Assembly (NCBI GenBank): GCA_030620915.1
Contig: JAUXIR010000017.1
Span: 1-11,943 of the forward strand
Reading direction: 5' to 3'
DNA from: Geopsychrobacter sp.
Lineage (GTDB): Bacteria; Desulfobacterota; Desulfuromonadia; Desulfuromonadales; Geopsychrobacteraceae
DNA length: 11,943 bases
Part shown: piece after piece, positions 7,601 through 11,943 of the stretch
Layout of the letters: the number at the start of each line of letters is the position of its first letter
How positions within the stretch are numbered: the stretch's first letter is position 1
Translations under genes and position numbers: made by a program
Notes under the pieces: model-generated
What the model saw: the letters and a program-made list of their open reading frames with translations, nothing else
The model's database searches: none
What the model was told of the DNA's origin: nothing

Positions 7601-8896
7601 ATGCCTAATGGACAACACGAGGTTCATCTCAACCTGAATGTGCGCGGGCTGCCGGTCTCGGCGACCCTGGGAATTAACGAACAGAGCAACCAGCTGCTCG
7701 CCGAGGGAAAGCAAGTCTTCAAACTCGGCCTGGGCCAATCCCCCTTTCCGGTTCCGGCGCCGGTGGTCAGGGAGCTACAGACCAACGCTCACCAGAAAGA
7801 TTACCTGCCGGTCAAGGGCTTGCCTGCCCTCTGCGACGCAGTCGCCGGTTACTATCGACGTACCCAGGGCTTGAGTCTTCGCGGTGAGGATATCCTGATC
7901 GGACCCGGCTCCAAGGAGCTGATGTTCATCCTCCAGCTGGTCTACTACGGTGATCTGGTCATCCCGACTCCCAGCTGGGTCTCCTACGCGCCTCAGGCCC
8001 ATATCATCGGGCGCCACGTGCGCTGGTTGCAGACTCAAGCGGAGAACAACTGGTTGCTGACCTCGGCCGAGCTCGAAAAACTCTGCGCCAAGGATCCGAC
8101 CAAGCCAAGGATCGTCATCCTTAACTACCCGAACAATCCGACCGGCTGCTCCTATTCGACCGAACAGCTGCAAGAGTTGGCCGCGACTGCGCGCAAATAC
8201 AAGATCATCCTGCTCTCCGACGAGATCTACGGCGAACTGAATTATCAGGGTAACCACCAGTCGATCGCACGTTACTACCCGGAGGGGACCATCATCGCCA
8301 GCGGCCTGAGTAAGTGGGCCGGTGCCGGCGGCTGGCGACTGGGAACCTTCGCTTTTCCGGCCGAACTCGACTGGCTGCTCGACGCAATGGCCGTCGTCGC
8401 CAGCGAGACCTTCACCGCGACCAGTGCCCCGATCCAGTATGCAGCGGTCAGCGCATTCAAGGGCGGCGACGAGCTGGAATACTACCTGATGCAATCACGC
8501 CGCATACTGCGCTCGCTGTCCGGCTGGATCTGGCAATCGCTGTCAGAGGCCGGATTGAAGGTGGCCCGTCCCGACGGCGCCTTCTACATGCTCCCCGATT
8601 TCGAACCGCTGCGCCCCCAACTTGAGGCGCGCGGCATAGAGAACAGCGAGCAGCTCTGCCAACGGATACTCGACGAAACAGGGGTGGCGATGCTACCCGG
8701 CAGCTGCTTCGGTCGCCCCGAGCAAGAGTTGACGCTGCGCCTCGCCTTTGTCGATTTCGATGGCGCCCGTTCGCTGGCGGCGGCAGAACAGGTCCCGGCC
8801 GATCAGGAGCTGAACGATGACTTCCTGCGTCAATACTGTGAAAAGGTCCTGACCGCCATCGAGCGGGTTTGTGATTGGCTGCAGCAGACGAAATAA
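7601..8896 (+). CDS. Pyridoxal-phosphate aminotransferase, class I/II
   Basis: A fold-type I PLP transaminase of 431 residues, cytosolic, with no signal peptide. Visible landmarks are the N-terminal LGLGQSPFPVP (42-52), the NYPNNPTG motif (175-182), D207 and Y210 in LLSDEIYGEL, the Schiff-base lysine K238 in SGLSKWAGAGGWRLG with phosphate-binding R246, and R380 in LRLAFVDFDG, which should hold the substrate alpha-carboxylate. These predict an alpha-amino acid donor but do not say which. The ATG at 7601 follows AAGGAG (7585-7590) located in the end of gntR, so translation is coupled. Length is some 30 residues more than a typical aspartate aminotransferase, mainly an insert before the C-terminal helix (about 390-410). 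With gntR and a CoA-transferase as neighbours, a catabolic role in amino acid breakdown is likely but unproven. Confidence 0.9.
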   Translation: MPNGQHEVHLNLNVRGLPVSATLGINEQSNQLLAEGKQVFKLGLGQSPFPVPAPVVRELQTNAHQKDYLPVKGLPALCDAVAGYYRRTQGLSLRGEDILIGPGSKELMFILQLVYYGDLVIPTPSWVSYAPQAHIIGRHVRWLQTQAENNWLLTSAELEKLCAKDPTKPRIVILNYPNNPTGCSYSTEQLQELAATARKYKIILLSDEIYGELNYQGNHQSIARYYPEGTIIASGLSKWAGAGGWRLGTFAFPAELDWLLDAMAVVASETFTATSAPIQYAAVSAFKGGDELEYYLMQSRRILRSLSGWIWQSLSEAGLKVARPDGAFYMLPDFEPLRPQLEARGIENSEQLCQRILDETGVAMLPGSCFGRPEQELTLRLAFVDFDGARSLAAAEQVPADQELNDDFLRQYCEKVLTAIERVCDWLQQTK

Positions 8897-8914
8897 GTCG
8901 AAGACAAAGATTCA

Positions 8915-8965
8915 CAGGGACGACTCGGTGCCGGATATTTCGGATATCAGCCTGAGTCGTCCCTG
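8915..8965 (+). repeat. Perfect 12-bp stem-loop between aminotransferase and CoA-transferase
   Basis: CAGGGACGACTC (8915-8926) pairs perfectly with GAGTCGTCCCTG (8954-8965). The 27-nt loop contains a smaller hairpin GATAT-TTCGG-ATATC (8934-8948). No U-tract follows, so it is not a standard terminator. It may stabilise or process the mRNA, or lower expression of the last gene, or be a dispersed palindromic repeat. Confidence 0.75.
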
Positions 8966-8992
8966 CCTCATCATCCAGGCTGGAGATTAAGC

Positions 8993-10375
8993 ATGAAAGC
9001 GGTTTTCACCGATGCCCGTGAAGCACTCAAAGGGCTGACCCAAGACAAGATGACCATTGCAGCCGGGGGCTTCGGCCTCTGCGGCATCCCCGAACAGCTG
9101 ATCATCGCCCTGCGTGACAGCGGCGCCAGGGAGCTGACCGTGGTCAGCAACAACGCCGGGATCGACGATTTCGGCCTGGGGCTGCTCTTGCAGACCCGGC
9201 AGATCAAGAAGATGATCTCTTCCTACGTCGGCGAGAATGCCCTCTTCGAACAGCAGTATTTAAGCGGTGAACTGGAACTGGAATTGACCCCCCAGGGCAC
9301 CCTGGCAGAGAAGTTGCGCGCCGGCGGCGCAGGCATCCCGGCCTTCTACACCCGCACCGGCTACGGTACCCTGTTGGCCGAGAACAAACCGACGGCAGCC
9401 TTCGGCGATAAAGATTATGTCCTTGAAGAGAGTATCGTTGCCGACCTTGCGGTGATCAAGGCCTGGCGGGCCGACAGGCACGGCAACCTGCAGTTTCGCA
9501 AGACCGCGCGCAACTTCAATCCGCTCTGCGCCAAGGCGGGACGCATCTGCGTGGCCGAGGTCGAAGAGATCTGCGAAACCGGCAGCCTCGATCCCGATCA
9601 AATCCACTTAAGCGGCAACTACGTCGACCGCATCCTGCTCAACCCGACGCCGACCAAGCCGATCGAACAACGCACCATCGCCGGTGGCACCAGCTTAAAA
9701 GGCTTCAGCCCCAAACGCGAATGGATGGCCAGACGGGTGGCCCAGGAATTTGCCGACGGCATGTACGCCAACCTGGGGATCGGCATGCCGACCCTGGTCT
9801 CCAACTACCTGCCGGACGACATCCAGGTGGTCATGCAATCGGAGAACGGTCTGCTCGGCATCGGCCCCTTCCCGAGCGAAGAAGATCTCGACCCCGACCT
9901 GATCAATGCCGGCAAGCAGACCATCACAGAACAGCCGGGCAGCAGCTACTTCGACAGCGCCGACTCCTTCGCCATGATCCGTGGCGGTCATATCGACCTC
10001 TCGGTCCTCGGCGCGATGCAGGTCTCCGCCAACGGCGATCTGGCCAACTGGATGATCCCCGGTGCCATGGTCAAGGGTCCCGGCGGCGCCATGGATCTGG
10101 TCTCCGGGGTCAAAAAAATCATCATCATGATGGATCACTGCGCCAAGGACGGTTCACCCAAGATCCTCGAAGAATGCAGTCTGCCGCTGACCGGCAAGAA
10201 TGTCGTCGACCTGCTGGGGACCGACCTTGGTGTGTTTGAGGTTGATGCGGAGAAAGGCCTGAGGTTGATCGAACTGGCTCCGGAATCGAGCCTGGAGCTG
10301 CTCAAGGAAAAGACCGGCTGCGCCTTCGTTGTTGCCGATGATCTGAAGTCTAACCTGCAGGGGCCATTAGCATAA
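8993..10375 (+). CDS. 3-oxoacid CoA-transferase, fused A and B subunits (SCOT type)
   Basis: A family I CoA-transferase of 460 residues that moves CoA from a donor such as succinyl-CoA to a 3-oxo acid or related carboxylate through a glutamyl-CoA intermediate. Subunit A occupies about 1-232 (GGFGLCGIP at 25-33, [10 protein letters not shown] at 54-63) and subunit B about 240-455. The catalytic glutamate is E284 in [13 protein letters not shown], and the GPGGAMDLV segment (363-371) closes the active site. Many bacteria make these as two proteins (ScoA/ScoB); here they are one chain with a short linker around 225-240, as in mitochondrial SCOT. The ATG at 8993 has GGAG eight nt upstream. It is the last gene of the gntR operon, 96 nt after the aminotransferase with a stem-loop between. 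Acetate or another acid is possible as acceptor; the sequence does not decide. Confidence 0.92.
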   Translation: MKAVFTDAREALKGLTQDKMTIAAGGFGLCGIPEQLIIALRDSGARELTVVSNNAGIDDFGLGLLLQTRQIKKMISSYVGENALFEQQYLSGELELELTPQGTLAEKLRAGGAGIPAFYTRTGYGTLLAENKPTAAFGDKDYVLEESIVADLAVIKAWRADRHGNLQFRKTARNFNPLCAKAGRICVAEVEEICETGSLDPDQIHLSGNYVDRILLNPTPTKPIEQRTIAGGTSLKGFSPKREWMARRVAQEFADGMYANLGIGMPTLVSNYLPDDIQVVMQSENGLLGIGPFPSEEDLDPDLINAGKQTITEQPGSSYFDSADSFAMIRGGHIDLSVLGAMQVSANGDLANWMIPGAMVKGPGGAMDLVSGVKKIIIMMDHCAKDGSPKILEECSLPLTGKNVVDLLGTDLGVFEVDAEKGLRLIELAPESSLELLKEKTGCAFVVADDLKSNLQGPLA

Positions 10376-10413
10376 TGTGTAATGAATTAACTGGATCCCC
10401 GGCACCAACGACC

Positions 10414-10442
10414 CTGACACTCGCCTGAAACTTAAATACAAT
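10414..10442 (+). promoter_or_regulatory. Promoter of fic
   Basis: CTGACA (10414-10419) and TACAAT (10437-10442) are 17 bp apart and each match 5 of 6 consensus bases, the best sigma-70-like pair I find in the window. Transcription would start near 10449, leaving about 65 nt of leader before the fic ATG. Confidence 0.65.
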
Positions 10443-10506
10443 ACTTGTTAATTTAAGTTTTCTCCAGTAACCTTAAATAAGAAGTTATCTTATTTAAGGT
10501 TACTGG
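10428..10506. promoter_or_regulatory. Twin palindromic operators CTTAAAT-N13-ATTTAAG upstream of fic
   Basis: Palindrome 1 has perfect 10-bp arms (10428-10437, 10451-10460) and overlaps the -10 and predicted start site. Palindrome 2 is a perfect 19-bp inverted repeat with a 5-nt loop (10464-10482, 10488-10506) ending 8 nt before the fic ATG. Both contain the same core, CTTAAAT then 13 bp then ATTTAAG (10431-10457 and 10472-10498). Core centres lie 41 bp apart, close to four helical turns, which favours one protein binding both on the same DNA face. In RNA the second palindrome would form a very stable hairpin next to the ribosome site. Autoregulation by the C-terminal winged-helix-like region of Fic is an attractive but unproven reading. 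Confidence 0.7.
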
Positions 10507-10514
10507 ATTATTAT

Positions 10515-11741
10515 ATGCGGAAAAAAAATCTCTCACCAACTCGCCAAAAACTACTCGTTCCCGTTGAAGGCTATTCCGGGGCACAGGCACTTATCCCACC
10601 ACCAACACCGCATAAGCTGGCACTTTCGGGAAGCTACAGGAACGAGCTAAGTCGTGCCCATAAAGCATTAGACCTATTAGAAGAAGTTTCGGACCGACTC
10701 CCTAATCCAAATCTCATTACCAGGACAGCGGACCGACGCGAAGCAGTGCGCAGCAGTCAGATCGAAGGCACCAGTTCGGATATGAACGACTTGCTGACTT
10801 ATGAGGCAACGGGTAGTGATGTGGGGATGCCACCAGATGTCCGCGTCACAAAAAACTATCTAGTCGCACTGGAGAAAGGACTAAGTAAGGTTCGGGAGGC
10901 TGGAGCCTCAGCGATAGATAGTTGCCTGATAAAAGAAATCCACTCACACCTGATGGATAGAGTAGATTACAGTGGAACACCCGGACAATTCAGGGATAAG
11001 CAAAATTGGATCGGAGGGGGTGGAAACATCTATAATGCTCTCTTGGTTCCTCCACCACACACACATGTACCAGCCTGCATGGAAGATCTGGAGACATTGC
11101 TCCAGTATTCCGCATCTGAAGAGGAGCAGATGGTTCTCTCGATTGTGATTCGGATGGCAATAGCGCATGTACAATTCGAGAGTATCCACCCCTTCATTGA
11201 TGGGAACGGCCGGGTCGGTAGGATCTTGCTCCCTTTGATGGTGGCGGCCGAGGGATATCCTCCGGTTTACCTGGCAGGTTACCTGAAAGATAATCAGCGG
11301 GAGTATTATGATACGTTGGCTGGGGTTCAGCTTAAAGACGAGTGGGCCGAGTGGGTTAGTTTCTTTGCCCTTGGGGTGGAATCCGCGGCACAGGAATCAA
11401 TAAGAACAGGTCTTGCGCTAGAAAGGGTCCTGGTTAAATGGAAAGAGTCGGTATCCGAACTTGGATTAAGATCTCACTCTATCCTGCACAAGTTCCCGGA
11501 ACTCATGATTGGCACCCCGGTTTTGACGGTCCACCAAGCCAAGGATGCATTAAAGACTTCGTTTCCATCGGCCAGCGCAGCCCTGGCACAACTAGAGAAA
11601 ATGGGGATACTGGCTCGAACAAACGAATATCGTCGCAACAGAGTTTTCGTCGCGAAAGAGGTCATCGATATCCTCAATCGGCCGTCAGGTGGCGAGGATA
11701 TCGACTTATATCTAGACACTCCACAGTTTCGCAAAACTTAG
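10515..11741 (+). CDS. Fic-domain protein (predicted AMPylase) with self-inhibitory motif and C-terminal winged helix
   Basis: A 408-residue Fic enzyme, predicted to transfer AMP (or another nucleotide moiety) to a hydroxyl of a target protein. The active-site motif is complete: HPFIDGNGRVGR (H225-R236). The N-terminal Fic_N-like segment (IPPP at about 27-30) is followed by the inhibitory motif S80-x3-E84-G85, which in class II Fic proteins places a glutamate in the ATP site and blocks activity. The substrate-binding flap lies at GQFRDKQNWIGG (157-168). Residues about 318-385 look like a winged helix, as in related Fic proteins. ATG 10515 has GGA at about 7 nt. It is a single gene with its own promoter and palindromes and a terminator behind it. 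Codon use (many AGA, CTA, ATA) and base composition are visibly more AT-rich than the upstream operon, suggesting an acquired gene. No antitoxin partner is adjacent, consistent with inhibition in cis. Confidence 0.93.
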   Translation: MRKKNLSPTRQKLLVPVEGYSGAQALIPPPTPHKLALSGSYRNELSRAHKALDLLEEVSDRLPNPNLITRTADRREAVRSSQIEGTSSDMNDLLTYEATGSDVGMPPDVRVTKNYLVALEKGLSKVREAGASAIDSCLIKEIHSHLMDRVDYSGTPGQFRDKQNWIGGGGNIYNALLVPPPHTHVPACMEDLETLLQYSASEEEQMVLSIVIRMAIAHVQFESIHPFIDGNGRVGRILLPLMVAAEGYPPVYLAGYLKDNQREYYDTLAGVQLKDEWAEWVSFFALGVESAAQESIRTGLALERVLVKWKESVSELGLRSHSILHKFPELMIGTPVLTVHQAKDALKTSFPSASAALAQLEKMGILARTNEYRRNRVFVAKEVIDILNRPSGGEDIDLYLDTPQFRKT

Positions 11742-11826
11742 GAGTTTTGAGATAAATCTCTCAACGAGGAGTGTGCTTTAAATCCTAAGGTGATGCAGGA
11801 CCTCAATATAGAACAACTTATAAGAC

Positions 11827-11862
11827 AGCCCCGGCTCGTAAAAACAGGCTGGGGCTTTCTTG
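11827..11862 (+). terminator. Intrinsic terminator downstream of fic
   Basis: A 6-bp AGCCCC/GGGGCT stem, extended inward by a G-U, G-C and C-G pair (11827-11836 with 11846-11856), is followed by TTTCTT. It lies 85 nt past the fic stop. The 85 nt between hold nothing recognisable. The reverse direction has a poorer U-tract, so it mainly serves the plus strand. Confidence 0.8.
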
Positions 11863-11870
11863 TGTTACGA

Positions 11871-11943
11871 ATGGTGATCTATCGGAATGAGTTCCTCTTC
11901 AGCTTCAACCGGCGCTCTTCAGCGGCGTGGTTTATCCGCGTCC
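11871..11943 (+). pseudogene. Possible C-terminal fragment of an IS1595/ISXO2-like transposase
   Basis: The plus-strand frame at 11871 reads MVIYRNEFLFSFNRRSSAAW and runs on to the window edge. The string NEFLFSFNRR resembles the EF-x-F-R-FNRR signature near the C-terminus of ISXO2-like transposases. Only 24 codons are visible, no upstream transposase sequence exists, and the frame starts 9 nt after a terminator, so this could be a remnant. The opposite strand also has an open stretch ending RLKLKRNSFR-stop, which could be the 3' end of a converging gene. Weak evidence. Confidence 0.22.

Noticed and set aside
7191..10138. Minus-strand open frames opposite gntR, the aminotransferase and the CoA-transferase
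   Set aside because: Same reasoning: shadows of strongly conserved plus-strand proteins, with low-complexity, motif-free translations.
10428..10465. Terminator of the CoA-transferase operon
   Set aside because: The stem is AT-only in its core with just four U after it, and its overlap with the fic -10 and match to the second palindrome fit an operator better. A weak terminator role remains possible.

Overview
The window looks like a chromosomal segment of a Gram-negative bacterium, most likely a deltaproteobacterium of the Desulfuromonas/Geobacter type. I infer this from gene content only (a trp operon with a TrpB2-type synthase beta subunit, a MucR/Ros zinc-finger regulator, a fused SCOT-type CoA-transferase). 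No marker gene settles it.

Left half (1-5996, minus strand): a tryptophan biosynthesis operon read in the order trpE, trpG, trpD, trpC, trpB2, trpF, with trpF running off the left edge. Together the genes turn chorismate into indole-3-glycerol phosphate and, through the beta subunit, into tryptophan. No trpA is visible; it may lie beyond the edge. trpE and trpG nearly touch (4 nt) and trpB2 and trpF are 8 nt apart. Two junctions are wide: trpG-trpD holds a long imperfect palindrome built of CACCAAG units, and trpD-trpC holds a repeat-like spacer. A promoter candidate with an overlapping palindrome lies just upstream of trpE, too close to leave room for a leader-peptide attenuator.

Middle (5997-6932): a minus-strand mucR/ros-type regulator with a strong intrinsic terminator that separates it from trpE. 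Upstream of it is an AT-rich divergent control region with palindromes in front of the next operon.

Right half (6933-10375, plus strand): a compact catabolic-looking operon of a GntR/FCD regulator, a fold-type I aminotransferase and a one-piece 3-oxoacid CoA-transferase. A 12-bp perfect stem-loop lies between the last two genes. The likely logic is that the regulator senses an organic or amino acid, the transaminase makes an oxo acid and the CoA-transferase activates an oxo acid, but the substrate cannot be read from sequence.

Right end (10376-11943): a Fic-domain AMPylase-type gene with an N-terminal inhibitory motif and a C-terminal winged-helix-like region. Its upstream DNA is the most striking non-coding signal in the window: two copies of CTTAAAT-N13-ATTTAAG centred 41 bp apart. 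One overlaps the -10 of a good promoter; the other lies inside a perfect 19-bp inverted repeat ending 8 nt before the start codon. An intrinsic terminator follows fic, and the last 70 bases may encode the tail of a transposase.
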